A DNA stretch of 64,000 nucleotides from an uncultured Acetatifactor sp. (GCA_947629645.1 CANREV010000008.1:1-64000); one strand, 5' to 3'. Counted from the first letter of the stretch, positions 1-7,979 are shown. Program-made: numbers and translations. Notes: a model not told the origin generated them from the sequence alone.

Positions 1-171
1 AAGCGGCAGAAGGAGGATACAGATACAGGCAGCTGCCGTACCAATCGCAGCCCTAAATGATTTCCTGTTTCTTCTTTCAGGTTTTCTCTCCAGTTCCACG
101 AGATCCAGATATTCGTCACTCACATAAAAGAACGCTTCATTCAGTCTCTTACATCTTACAAAATCATTCAT
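1..171 (-). CDS. Membrane protein coupled to ECF sigma factor (partial, putative anti-sigma)
   Basis: Partial gene cut by the window edge; only the first 57 codons are visible and it does not appear in the ORF track. Its ATG overlaps the stop codon of the sigma-factor gene as ATGA, so the two are very likely translationally coupled. The visible protein has a charged N-terminus of about 40 residues (begins MNDFVRCKRL) and then enters a hydrophobic segment (GTAAACICILLLPL), which suggests a short cytoplasmic part followed by a membrane helix. A one-helix membrane protein directly behind an ECF sigma gene is commonly its anti-sigma factor. That role is inferred from position and topology; no family can be recognised from this fragment. 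Confidence 0.6.
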   Translation of the reverse strand, partial: MNDFVRCKRLNEAFFYVSDEYLDLVELERKPERRNRKSFRAAIGTAAACICILLLPL

Positions 172-716
172 AATGTAACACCTTCCTTTTCAAAAAAACA
201 ACGCAGGCTATTTCTGGTCTTTTCCAACAGGTATTTCACCCGCCGTTCGGGGAGCCCATACTGTTCTGCTAATTCTTTGATGGAATAAGCATAATAATAT
301 CTTGCGAGAAAGATAGCACAGGTTTTGCGATCCAACGTCTGCAGAAACTCATTTAATACTCTGCCAATCTCTTTGGCTTCCCAAATTGATTCCATATCAT
401 TTTGTCTGTCCGGAATACATTCGTCCAGTTCCACAAACAGCGCATTCCTTTTTCTGGCGTTTTTGTAGTCCAGCCTGTCAAAAGAAAGATTTCTGGTAAT
501 ACGGGATAAAAAATATTTTAAATTTCCCGGTTTGGTTGGAGGCATTGTGTTCCATGCAGCCATATATGTATCGTCTACTACTTCCTCTGTATCATCGAAA
601 TTACGCAGTATATGATAAGCCACCGTATTTAAGTAAACGCCGTATTTGTTCTCTGTCTCCTGAATCGCATTTTCCTGGCGCTCAAAGTACATTGTAATGA
701 TTTCCATATCTTCCAT
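168..716 (-). CDS. ECF-type RNA polymerase sigma factor
   Basis: A 182-residue sigma-70 family protein of the extracytoplasmic-function class, which redirects RNA polymerase to a small stress or envelope regulon. Region 2 spans about residues 25-95 (YLNTVAYHILRNFDDTEEVV, then the NLSFDRLDY stretch that binds the -10 element). Region 4 spans about 125-178 and has a helix-turn-helix (SIKELAEQYGLPERRVKYLL). Regions 1 and 3 are absent and the length is normal for ECF factors. The start is set by AAGGAG eight bases upstream of the ATG. The gene overlaps the next membrane-protein gene by ATGA, the usual sigma/anti-sigma arrangement. A promoter-like TTGTCC-17-TACTAT lies just upstream; whether the factor autoregulates cannot be read from the sequence. 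Confidence 0.9.
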   Translation of the reverse strand: MEDMEIITMYFERQENAIQETENKYGVYLNTVAYHILRNFDDTEEVVDDTYMAAWNTMPPTKPGNLKYFLSRITRNLSFDRLDYKNARKRNALFVELDECIPDRQNDMESIWEAKEIGRVLNEFLQTLDRKTCAIFLARYYYAYSIKELAEQYGLPERRVKYLLEKTRNSLRCFFEKEGVTL

Positions 717-759
717 GGCCTTCTCCTTATAATAACAGCTCTATTGCCCTTACATCTAT

Positions 760-788
760 ATAGTAGGAAAAAATCTGTTGTCGGACAA
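760..788 (-). promoter_or_regulatory. Putative promoter of the sigma-factor gene
   Basis: On the minus strand, TTGTCC (783-788) is separated by 17 bases from TACTAT (760-765), about 45 bases before the sigma-factor ATG. The -35 lies within a 13-base palindrome (GTTGTCGGACAAC), which could be an operator or part of an ECF-type -35. Predicted by eye. Confidence 0.45.
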
Positions 789-1090
789 CGCTTTTAAAAA
801 AATTTTTGACACTTAGCTTTATGTTGTTCAGGAGCTGACATTTTGAAAAAAAGAACCCAGCGGTTGCTGCTGTCCGAAAGAAGCGATTCCTCATACATCA
901 GCAGCTTTATCTACATTCCAGGCAGATTCTTCGTAACCTCCTTTTCCGTTTTCCAACATAAAAAGGGAGCTGCTGCTCCATAGATTACTCATCTATTTTG
1001 CAACAGCCCATCTTGGTGGTAATTTACAGATGTGGACAGATGCGGAAGATTCTCCGGCTTTGCTATGCGTTAAAATCTATGCAGATAAAG
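789..1090. other. About 300 bp without a recognisable gene
   Basis: This stretch lies between the 3' end of the XRE gene and the sigma-factor promoter. I see only a weak terminator candidate near 960-979. No reading frame gives a recognisable protein, and no terminal inverted repeats mark a mobile element. It may be decayed sequence. Confidence 0.4.
960..979 (-). terminator. Weak terminator candidate after the XRE gene
   Basis: On the minus strand GGAGC-AGCA-GCTCC is followed by CTTTTT. The stem is only five base pairs, so this is a marginal call; position about 110 bases after the XRE stop codon fits. Confidence 0.3.
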
Positions 1091-1507
1091 TTATTTCCAA
1101 TGCTTTAACTGCGAAAGTTGCAAATCAAACTGATTGCGTCTGGTTTCTTCATCTGCGTTATCCGGATTTGGCACATTCGCAACCAGAAAATCCAATAAAG
1201 ATTTCTTAGACTGATAGGCAAATTCCCCATCAGCATAGCACCATTTGCAATATTCCTCGTTATAGTTTCCATCTGGTTCTCGGCTAATCAGACCATCCTC
1301 ATTCAATGGCATTCCGCAGCACTGGCAAATAAGCCGCCGTGGAGAACCTAACAGCGTATTGATTGATACATCAAAAATCTGCGACAACAATTTTAATGTA
1401 TCTGTATTTGGCTGCGTTTCTCCTGTTTCCCAGCGGCTAACCGCCTGTCTGGTAACATGTATCTGTTCTGCCAATTCTTCCTGTGTAAGGTTATTTTTTT
1501 CACGCAA
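1091..1507 (-). CDS. XRE-family regulator with C-terminal zinc ribbon; normal start codon missing
   Basis: A helix-turn-helix of the XRE/Cro type fills the N-terminus (LTQEELAEQIHVTRQAVSRWE), followed from about residue 60 by a zinc-ribbon-like module with CQCCGMPL and a second CKWC pair. This matches the putative zinc-ribbon family often fused to XRE domains; DNA binding as a transcriptional regulator is expected, targets unknown. The ORF track opens at a TTG, but the frame runs upstream through residues that belong to the conserved N-terminus (NTETRDILRN) to a strong GGAGGGG site. No ATG, GTG or TTG lies between that site and the TTG, so either the TTG is used at a poor distance or the gene lost its start. 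A TATAAT promoter and an AATGAATA palindrome just upstream suggest autoregulation. Confidence 0.75.
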   Translation of the reverse strand: MREKNNLTQEELAEQIHVTRQAVSRWETGETQPNTDTLKLLSQIFDVSINTLLGSPRRLICQCCGMPLNEDGLISREPDGNYNEEYCKWCYADGEFAYQSKKSLLDFLVANVPNPDNADEETRRNQFDLQLSQLKHWK

Positions 1508-1547
1508 ATTCCTGAGAATATCTCGTGTTTCCGTGTTTGCCCCTCCT

Positions 1548-1595
1548 AATGAATATGTTATTATTCATTATAAGTTCCTAACCTTATTCTAACAA
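1548..1595 (-). promoter_or_regulatory. Promoter and palindromic operator of the XRE gene
   Basis: On the minus strand TTGTTA (1590-1595), a 17-base spacer and a perfect TATAAT (1567-1572) form a good sigma-A promoter. The palindrome AATGAATA-N6-TATTCATT (1548-1569) abuts the -10 box and covers the expected transcription start, as an autorepressor site would. It is followed at once by GGAGGGG. Operator function is inferred. Confidence 0.6.
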
Positions 1596-1798
1596 GCAAC
1601 GCGCTGTTGCCTGGCGCACTTTTTACACTGCAAGCGGGCAAATTAACCGCAAAAGCGCACTTTTCAATTTTTCCTCGACCTTGTATCAAAGTCCGCAAAA
1701 TCATATCCTTGTTCCTGCAGATTTTGCTGCAAACAGAACATTTTGCCACATTGGCAGTAAAGAAATTTTTATTGTGTCAGTAAATTGTTTGTAACGGC

Positions 1799-2551
1799 CT
1801 ATTTTATTGCAACCGCGGTAAATTCCCCCGGCAGCTTTTCGTTTTCCCAGGATGGATGCTCGTCAAACCGTTTTAAGCAAAAGCCGTTTTGGATAATGGA
1901 ATTGATGATCTCACTGATGGTGTACTTCCTGTAACTGCATTTAGGCATCTGACTCCGAATCTCTTCATCAAAAAAACGGGCGTGTGCCATTTCTCCTTCA
2001 AAAATTTCTGTTGAAAAATAACTCATTGCGGGTTGTTCCAATTTTAAAGTGTCCGCTATTTTTGTAAACGGATGGAAATCGCTGCATATCATTTTCCCTC
2101 CCGATTTAAGGAGCGAATACATGATTTTCATAAATTCATTTATGTCGTGAAAATAATGAAGAATGCCGCCTTCCATAAATACAACATCGAAATAGCTTTC
2201 ATATTTCGCCATGTCGATTTCAAGTATGTCGCAAACTTCAAAACCGATGTTGACATGTGCCGCCTCTGCCACTTCTAAAGCATACCTTTTATTCTCCTCA
2301 GATATATCAAATATTGTTACTTCTGCGCCAAGCAATGCCAATGGTATTGCTTTCTTTCCACAAGACCCGCAGATATTGGCAACTTTTACCTGATCATAAC
2401 GATCAAAATAATTAGCATAACGCTTCAGCATCCCTATCGGATTTTCCAAATCTTTTTTTGCGCGATCTGCCGGCTCTCCCGATGTCTTTCTCCAAAACTC
2501 ATACGCGTTATATTCCCATGCCGTTTTGTTCTGTCTGCTATAATCTTTCAT
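1799..2551 (-). CDS. Class I SAM-dependent methyltransferase
   Basis: A Rossmann-type methyltransferase of about 250 residues. Motif I is the NICGSCGKKAIPLALLGAEV stretch that binds S-adenosylmethionine, followed by the acidic loop VTIFDISEENKRYA, and a post-motif with FDVVFMEGGILHYF. The substrate cannot be told; the overall pattern is that of small-molecule methyltransferases (ubiE/tellurite type). I start at the internal ATG (MKDYSRQNK), because GGGAGG lies seven bases upstream of it, whereas the 25 residues added in the ORF track (rich in Cys, Gly and Trp) have no good ribosome site. It stands 90 bases downstream of the DUF3781 gene on the same strand and could be cotranscribed with it. 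Confidence 0.8.
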   Translation of the reverse strand: MKDYSRQNKTAWEYNAYEFWRKTSGEPADRAKKDLENPIGMLKRYANYFDRYDQVKVANICGSCGKKAIPLALLGAEVTIFDISEENKRYALEVAEAAHVNIGFEVCDILEIDMAKYESYFDVVFMEGGILHYFHDINEFMKIMYSLLKSGGKMICSDFHPFTKIADTLKLEQPAMSYFSTEIFEGEMAHARFFDEEIRSQMPKCSYRKYTISEIINSIIQNGFCLKRFDEHPSWENEKLPGEFTAVAIK

Positions 2552-2641
2552 CCAAAACAACCTCCCGTAACAACTTATACCCCAGTGACAGCATATACCG
2601 CAAAGGCACACTTTTAGCTTTCTCATTTTTTCTTCTGATTT

Positions 2642-2884
2642 TCATTTCTCTTTATGCACCGTAATAATTGTGTAGCTGGCGGCATTTACCGTAATGACGC
2701 ATCCATCAATCCGTACATACCAGTTCTTGCCCTGACGCTCTATGGCTGCACTCTTATTCATTATCCTTGTTCGGCACCATTCCACGGCATCACAATTGGT
2801 CAGTCCGAGATTTCTTTTTATCCGCTCCACACCCATTTCTGTAGTATGGAGTTTATCAATGTTCCTAATCAGCTCATTACTCAT
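2642..2884 (-). CDS. DUF3781 family protein
   Basis: A small 80-residue protein I recognise as the DUF3781 family from its conserved blocks: IDKLHTTEMGVERIKRNL at the N-terminus, DAVEWCRTRI in the middle, and the C-terminal KNWYVRIDGCVITVNAASYT followed by ITVHK. Function is unknown. It has no signal peptide or membrane segment, so it is probably cytoplasmic. The full family length seems present. A TATAAT box lies about 40 bases upstream, but without a convincing -35. The ribosome site is weak (GGTG). Confidence 0.75.
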   Translation of the reverse strand: MSNELIRNIDKLHTTEMGVERIKRNLGLTNCDAVEWCRTRIMNKSAAIERQGKNWYVRIDGCVITVNAASYTIITVHKEK

Positions 2885-3054
2885 AATTCACACACCATAA
2901 TATATGATTCTATTATATAGATCGTTTCCTAAATCATAATATCTGCATCACGCCATACGGTATGGCATGAAATCAAAAAAACAACGGTTCATAATGTATA
3001 CGCCCATTTGCTCTCCAACGAGCAGGAATATCCAATAAAACATACTACATCAAG

Positions 3055-5115
3055 TCAGCTTCCAGCCCCTTCGGCAGCTTGAAACGAAAGCGCGGTTCCT
3101 TCCGGATAGCGGCGAATTTTATCGCTATATTCAAAATGTGTTAATATCACAATCAGCTCCTCCCCCTGAATGGCTACATCCGCGGAAAAAGCGTGCCCCA
3201 TATCGTCCACCCCCGTAAAGGATAATATCCCGGAATCACTATCATAGCTTCCGGCGGCATTGGAAACATACATTATTTTATAAAGTCCAAAAGAAACGGT
3301 ATATTTTCCGGCTCCGTCATAAGAAATGATCAGCTCGGAAACTTTATCCCTGTCACCTTCAGCGGCCTCGTACCTGTAATATGTGCCTACGGGAAATGTT
3401 TCCGGAGGGACTGTTTCTGACACATTACTTTCCGCGGACGTGGCTGGCGCGTATTCGGAAAAGTCATACCACAGGGCGTCTTCTTTTTGATCCTGTTTAC
3501 TCAGCGCAAGCCGGAAATCTTCCTCCACGGCAGGCTGATGATCCACCACAAACGTGTTTAATCCGCCCGCGCCGCCGCTGCCATAAGTCATTTTGTCTAT
3601 CGTATAGCCCGTTTCCGTAAATCCGGTTATGACGCAGATGCCGCTTTCTGCCGAACCTGTCATATCCGAACCATAGTAAGTGCCGTCCGTCTTTAAATTT
3701 ACAAAAGACCTGTAATTCGCGCGATAAGCATATATTTTTCCATCGATCTGATGCAGAATCAGATATCCCCCTGTATCGCCGGATACGCCATATACGGAAA
3801 GGACCGCTTCCATCGTCCCGTCACCCTCTAAATCCAGCACGGCAAAGGACCATATTTTCATATAATTGTCGTTGGCATCGAACAGGGCCGGAACCTCTTC
3901 AAGGGTTATTTTCTCCGGCGTTGCCAGTTCATCCGATACATAGAAAAAAGGGGCGGATTCCAAAAACGCCTCTATGACATATGTGTCATTTTGTATGCCC
4001 ATACCCGTCTGCGCGTCTCTGTCCGATTCCGTATCCGTCCGGGCGTCCACATCTGTCTGTCCTCCCGTACCCGCCTGTACTTCTCTGTCCGCCTGCGCGT
4101 CTCTGTCCGATTCCGTATCCGTCCGGGCATCCGCATTTTGTGTTTTCGTCTGTCCCGATGTAACGAAAAAAACTGCCAGAGCGGTAACGATCAAAACACA
4201 TACAACGGATATCCCGATCGTTGCTTTTCTTGTCTTCATGATGGCGGCGATCCTTTTTTCTATGGCATTTTTGCTAAAACCGCTGTAAAAGGAAGGCAAT
4301 CCGCTTTTTTTCGCTTCCATATCGATCAATACATTTGCGTACGCGGACCGTGAGGATATGCCGAAACGGCGGACTACGCTTTCATCACAGGCAAGTTCCA
4401 GATCTCTGTTGAGTAAAAAATACATCATCCACACAAACGGATTGAACCAGTGCACACACAAAGCGAATGTAAAAAGCAGTTTTGTCACGGTATCATACCG
4501 GCTGATATGAATATATTCATGCAGCAGAATGTATTCCAGACGGTCTGTGTCTTCCCAATCGGTCCCGGCAGGCATCAGGATAACAGGGCGCCAGACGCCG
4601 TATGTCAGAGGCGCGTCAATCTGATCCGACTGCCTGATGGAAATAGGGCGCTTTCGCCTGTGGGCTGCAAGCCATTCCCGCACAAAGCGGTTATGGACAG
4701 GCGCCGCTTCCCGGAATTTCCATAACCAGCGCAGATACAGCGCTGCGAAACAAGCTGCCAGAAACAGCATTCCCACGCACCAGATCAGAGGGTAAACGGG
4801 AAGCCTCTGCCCGGTTTGCGCACCCTCGGGATACCGCACGGGTCGCGGCCTGTCCGCTCCCTGCTCCCTCCGCGCTTCCGGAAACATGTTTTCCATAGGA
4901 GTTTCTGAAAACAGATCCACGGATGAATTTCCGCGCATCAGCGAATAAGCGCTGAGGGCGGAGGGAATGGAAAAGGGAATCAACAGTCTGAAAAGAGCCA
5001 TATACCATAAAATTAAAAACACCTTTTTAGGCAGTCTCCTGACGGTGGCAGCACGGACAACGATAATCGCCAGAATCAGAATTGCTCCGGAAAAACTCAT
5101 CTGCAATAAACTCAT
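3055..5115 (-). CDS. BlaR1/MecR1-like M56 family sensor metallopeptidase
   Basis: An integral-membrane zinc peptidase of the M56 family, the signalling partner of BlaI/MecI repressors. It has membrane segments near residues 8-24, 33-52 and 107-130, then a cytoplasmic peptidase with HEYIH at about 199-203 and the third ligand in NRDLELACDE, then a further helix at about 295-317. The remaining ~370 residues would be extracytoplasmic and do not look like the penicillin-binding sensor domain of BlaR1; instead there is an Asp/Thr-rich repeat linker (DARTDTESDRDAQ twice) and a lipocalin-like or unknown beta-rich domain. The ligand therefore may not be a beta-lactam. It follows the blaI-like gene by 64 bases on the same strand, and the pair is presumably expressed from the palindrome-covered promoter. 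Confidence 0.85.
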   Translation of the reverse strand: MSLLQMSFSGAILILAIIVVRAATVRRLPKKVFLILWYMALFRLLIPFSIPSALSAYSLMRGNSSVDLFSETPMENMFPEARREQGADRPRPVRYPEGAQTGQRLPVYPLIWCVGMLFLAACFAALYLRWLWKFREAAPVHNRFVREWLAAHRRKRPISIRQSDQIDAPLTYGVWRPVILMPAGTDWEDTDRLEYILLHEYIHISRYDTVTKLLFTFALCVHWFNPFVWMMYFLLNRDLELACDESVVRRFGISSRSAYANVLIDMEAKKSGLPSFYSGFSKNAIEKRIAAIMKTRKATIGISVVCVLIVTALAVFFVTSGQTKTQNADARTDTESDRDAQADREVQAGTGGQTDVDARTDTESDRDAQTGMGIQNDTYVIEAFLESAPFFYVSDELATPEKITLEEVPALFDANDNYMKIWSFAVLDLEGDGTMEAVLSVYGVSGDTGGYLILHQIDGKIYAYRANYRSFVNLKTDGTYYGSDMTGSAESGICVITGFTETGYTIDKMTYGSGGAGGLNTFVVDHQPAVEEDFRLALSKQDQKEDALWYDFSEYAPATSAESNVSETVPPETFPVGTYYRYEAAEGDRDKVSELIISYDGAGKYTVSFGLYKIMYVSNAAGSYDSDSGILSFTGVDDMGHAFSADVAIQGEELIVILTHFEYSDKIRRYPEGTALSFQAAEGAGS
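4009..4128. repeat. In-frame 84-bp duplication inside the M56 gene
   Basis: A 36-base sequence starting CTGCGCGTCTCTGTCCGA occurs identically at 4009-4044 and 4093-4128, a period of 84 bases (28 codons). It encodes the DARTDTESDRDAQ repeats of the periplasmic-side linker and is a likely site of copy-number change. Confidence 0.8.
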
Positions 5116-5179
5116 ATCTGTCTCCTTTCTCTCATGACGTCAGACCGCGATCGACAAAGCTTTCTTAAAACCTGACGCG

Positions 5180-5539
5180 TCATTTCATCTCATCGACCAT
5201 TTGCCTCAATCGCTCGATCTGTTCTGCAGAAAGTTTTTTTCTGTTTAAAAGAGCGGAAAACAAAAGATCCGCCGAACCATCGTAAATCTTGTTGATCAAT
5301 TCATTTGTTTCCGCTTCCTGGACTTCTTCCTTCGGAATCAGCGCATGACACATAAAATGCGGGTCGGAGCGCGTGATCGCGCCCTTTTTTATGCAGCGCT
5401 TAATCAGCGTATAGGTAGTGTTGACATTCCAGCCGTACCGTTCCGTCATCACTTCGGCAATGTGCCGCGCGGGACAGTCCCCCTCTTTCCAAAGCACGTC
5501 CATCACCTTTAACTCAGAATCAAAAAGCTTTATATCCAT
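5180..5539 (-). CDS. BlaI/MecI/CopY family repressor
   Basis: A 119-residue winged-helix repressor of the BlaI/MecI family. The N-terminal half carries the DNA-binding fold (LFDSELKVMDVLWKEG, then ARHIAEVMTERYGWNVNTTYT) and the C-terminal half the dimerisation helices (AEQIERLRQMVDEM). Proteins of this family are cleaved or released by the adjacent M56 protease and derepress their own operon. The ATG is preceded by TTTGGAGG at eight bases. The gene is directly followed by the M56 gene, and a near-perfect 45-bp palindrome overlaps its promoter, so negative autoregulation is well supported by layout. Confidence 0.92.
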   Translation of the reverse strand: MDIKLFDSELKVMDVLWKEGDCPARHIAEVMTERYGWNVNTTYTLIKRCIKKGAITRSDPHFMCHALIPKEEVQEAETNELINKIYDGSADLLFSALLNRKKLSAEQIERLRQMVDEMK

Positions 5540-5552
5540 CCGTATTCCTCCA

Positions 5553-5597
5553 AAATAAGACTGGTGTATTATAAAGTATAATACTCCAGTCTTATTT
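5553..5597. promoter_or_regulatory. 45-bp palindromic operator of the blaI-like gene
   Basis: Two 20-base arms (AAATAAGACTGGTGTATTAT and its complement) flank a 5-base centre, with a single mismatch. The palindrome covers the -10 box and spacer of the promoter at 5578-5606, so repressor binding would block RNA polymerase. Confidence 0.85.
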
Positions 5598-5606
5598 CGG
5601 TGTCAA
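5578..5606 (-). promoter_or_regulatory. Promoter of the blaI-M56 operon
   Basis: Minus-strand TTGACA (5601-5606), 17-base spacer, TATTAT (5578-5583), about 40 bases before the repressor ATG and overlapped by the 45-bp palindrome. Confidence 0.7.
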
Positions 5607-5626
5607 CGGGAAATTTTTCGGGTGTC

Positions 5627-6085
5627 TCAATGATTTTCCATGTATTCCTCCAGACATATCTGACTCTGATAGATCTCTTTTGCCGCCTCCATTCCCACAT
5701 ATCTGTAATGCCATGGTTCATACTCCGTGCCTGTAACCTGTTCCCTGCCCTTTGGATACCGTAAAATAAAACCGTACCTGTAAGCGTTTTCAGCAAGCCA
5801 CGCATACACGTCATCGTTCGCAGACCGACTCTGGTCCGCATTAATGTCAACCGCCATTCCGAGCTGATGTTCGCTGGTTCCCGGAACTGCCACCCATTCT
5901 TTCGCGGCCCCTACAGCCCCCCGCTCCAAATATCCTTCGTCCAGGTATCTTTGGATTCTTTCGTCAAGAATCGCCTGCTGGTCTTTAGCGGTCCGATACC
6001 CTTCACGGACAATCGGATAGATTCCTTCCGCCCTCATATCATCAAATATTTCCTGTAAATAAGGATAGATCCGGCTATACGCCAA
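5627..6085 (-). pseudogene. VanY-like D-Ala-D-Ala carboxypeptidase (M15B) remnant lacking its N-terminus
   Basis: The 152-residue frame is the catalytic domain of a VanY-type zinc carboxypeptidase: SEHQLGMAVDIN supplies His and Asp ligands and EPWHYRY the second His. Intact relatives carry a signal peptide or membrane anchor plus about 80 further residues. Here the frame opens with a TTG immediately after a TGA. Upstream, a GGGAGGA ribosome site leads into a leader-like peptide (MIYIRIFQRGILAAIS) in a different frame that runs over the same bases. The gene therefore looks like one that suffered an internal deletion or frameshift joining leader and enzyme out of phase. It may still make a cytoplasmic fragment. 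Proximity to blaI/M56 suggests it once belonged to a cell-wall response group. Confidence 0.6.
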
Positions 6086-6216
6086 TCAGTACCCAAACGC
6101 TGATAAGCAGATATGGCGGCCAGAATTCCCCTCTGAAAAATCCGTATATATATCATAACCAGTCATTCCTCCCAAAAGATTAAAATTTTATTATTTTTCT
6201 CTGTTTTTCTGCACAC

Positions 6217-6266
6217 AAAAAAACGCATGGATCTGTAACCGGGTTACGGCTTTTCCATGCGTTTTT
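6217..6266 (-). terminator. Rho-independent terminator after the DUF3592 gene
   Basis: Arms AACGCATGGA and TCCATGCGTT, with an inner GTAACC/GGTTAC stem, are followed on the minus strand by TTTTTTT. It lies 20 bases after the DUF3592 stop and would insulate it from the VanY remnant; A/T tracts on both sides make it potentially bidirectional. Confidence 0.85.
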
Positions 6267-6288
6267 GAGGCTGTGACGCCTATTTTAT

Positions 6289-6762
6289 TTAATATGATCC
6301 CGGACCGACCGTTGATTCTCCCTGTCCGTTTGCATAGACCACAATGGAATCCTGTTCCGCAAGATCTGGTTTATCCCACAGGAAACCGGTTTTATGATGA
6401 TAAACTTTCCCCTGATAAGTATAGCTATACAAGATCCTGTAAGGATAATTTCTTCCATATTTTGTGTATCGCTGCAAATATACTTTTTCTACCGTTCCAT
6501 TCACTCTGGTTCCGTCTGCGAGCAATTCTTCGCGCTTTCTCACCTTTGAAAGCACGATCGATTTCAAAATCCCCTGGGCAGCCAGAAAGGCAATACCGAC
6601 CATAACAAAAATAAGTCCCAGCACTTCTGATACCTGAACCGTTGAAGATGCCGTTGGACCTATGAGCCCGGCAAAAGTCAAAAATCCCATGGCGATAAAA
6701 GCAATACCTATCACAAAAAATATGATTTTCAGCAATTCTTCCGTATATCTCGGCCGCGTCAT
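6289..6762 (-). CDS. DUF3592-like membrane protein
   Basis: A 157-residue protein with two N-terminal membrane segments (about residues 10-33 and 46-68) followed by a basic stretch and a beta-rich soluble domain containing GTVEKVY and YRILYSYTYQGKVY, the pattern of DUF3592 proteins. Function is unknown; such proteins are small membrane-anchored beta-barrel-like domains. The ATG is preceded by GGGAGGAGG. It sits 14 bases downstream of the VWA gene on the same strand and so may be the last gene of the moxR-VWA transcript, ended by the strong terminator that follows. Confidence 0.65.
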   Translation of the reverse strand: MTRPRYTEELLKIIFFVIGIAFIAMGFLTFAGLIGPTASSTVQVSEVLGLIFVMVGIAFLAAQGILKSIVLSKVRKREELLADGTRVNGTVEKVYLQRYTKYGRNYPYRILYSYTYQGKVYHHKTGFLWDKPDLAEQDSIVVYANGQGESTVGPGSY

Positions 6763-6776
6763 ACAAATCCTCCTCC

Positions 6777-7979
6777 CTACTTATTCGCCATCAGCTTCAC
6801 CATGGCCCTGTTTAGCCCGTCCACCGTGAGTTTATACATGGGAAACATCTCCTTGATGGCCGTCTCCGCCTCCCTCCAGGGCGCCCGCCCCGGCGCCATC
6901 TTAGGATTCAGCCAGACTATCCTTTTATATTTCTTTTTCACAAGCTGCAGCCATTCATACCCCGACAGGCCGCCATTTGGCCCGCGGTAATTTCCGGTGT
7001 CGGAATACAGTTCCTCCGGCGCCATGGCCGCGTCCCCCACGATAATGACCTTGTAATCGCTGTCCAGATTGCGGAACATCCACTCCGTATCCACCCAGTC
7101 CCCGTTTTCACACTCCGGCGTCTTATACAGCTTGCTGTAAATACAGTTGTGGAAATAATACGCCTTTACGTCTTTGTAGTGATTGGATTTATGCACCGCC
7201 TGAAACAGATCGTTCAGCAGACTGCTAAAGGGAATCATGGTACCGCCGGAATCCATTAAAAGCAGCAGTTTTACCGCATTTTTGCGGGGTTTCTGCATCA
7301 CGATCTGCAGACAGCCGCCGTTGTTGCAGGTCTTATCCACCGTGCCGTTAATATCTAACTCTGTCTCCGGGATATCCAGTCTGCTGGAAAACTGCCTGAG
7401 CTTACGGAAAGCTAACTGAAACTGCCTGTTGTCCAGTACCCTGTCGTCCCGGAAATCGCGGTATTTCCTCGCGCCCACAACGGAAAAGGCGGACTGATAT
7501 CCGGTCTGTCCTCCGACCCGCACGCCGCCCACGTTTCCGCCCATATTGCCGAAAGAAGTCTTTCCCATGGTGCCGATCCAGAAGCTTCCGCCGTTGTGTT
7601 CCTCGTTCTGGTCTTTCAGGCGCTGCTTAAAGGTTTCTTCCACATCCTGCTTGTCGATCTGCAGATCCTCCATCTGGTTTAAATGGGCGCGGGCTTCCTC
7701 ATGAGCAAGCTCCAGCATATCGGACTTATCCAGCCAGCGCAGCATCTCCTGCCCTACTTCCGTCTCCTTGCGGGACGGCCTGAAACACTCGTCAAAAGCC
7801 ATATCATATTTATCAAAATCCGTCTCGCTCTTTACCAGGATCATCCGCGCCACATAATAAAATTGCGTCAAAGAGCTGCCGCATAATCCCTTATCCAGCG
7901 CCTCCTGCAATGTCAGAAACTCTCCCAGAGTCACATGCAGCCCGTTTTTTCTCAGCGTTTCAAAAAATTGTGTAAACAT
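6777..7979 (-). CDS. VWA-domain protein, CoxE-like, partner of MoxR ATPase
   Basis: A protein of 400 residues with an N-terminal helical region typical of CoxE-like proteins (FFETLRKNGLHVTLGEFLTL) and a C-terminal von Willebrand A domain whose metal site reads LLMDSGGTM. A second metal-site element appears as the conserved Asp in VIIVGDAAMAPEEL. The MIDAS form D-x-G-G-T is usual for this subfamily rather than DxSxS. I start at the internal ATG (MFTQFFETL), which has GGGAGA upstream; the 12 residues before it look non-coding. It follows the MoxR ATPase gene; pairs like this act as metal-insertion or protein-remodelling chaperones. The client is not visible here. Confidence 0.8.
   Translation of the reverse strand: MFTQFFETLRKNGLHVTLGEFLTLQEALDKGLCGSSLTQFYYVARMILVKSETDFDKYDMAFDECFRPSRKETEVGQEMLRWLDKSDMLELAHEEARAHLNQMEDLQIDKQDVEETFKQRLKDQNEEHNGGSFWIGTMGKTSFGNMGGNVGGVRVGGQTGYQSAFSVVGARKYRDFRDDRVLDNRQFQLAFRKLRQFSSRLDIPETELDINGTVDKTCNNGGCLQIVMQKPRKNAVKLLLLMDSGGTMIPFSSLLNDLFQAVHKSNHYKDVKAYYFHNCIYSKLYKTPECENGDWVDTEWMFRNLDSDYKVIIVGDAAMAPEELYSDTGNYRGPNGGLSGYEWLQLVKKKYKRIVWLNPKMAPGRAPWREAETAIKEMFPMYKLTVDGLNRAMVKLMANK

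Noticed and set aside
789-1090. Insertion-sequence remnant
   Set aside because: A GGCTGTTGCA-like end is visible, but no matching inverted end, target duplication or transposase fragment was found.
1561-1749. 62-residue ORF with two CxxC-like pairs on the minus strand
   Set aside because: Starts at GTG without a ribosome site, has no coding pattern beyond the first residues, and overlaps the XRE promoter and operator.
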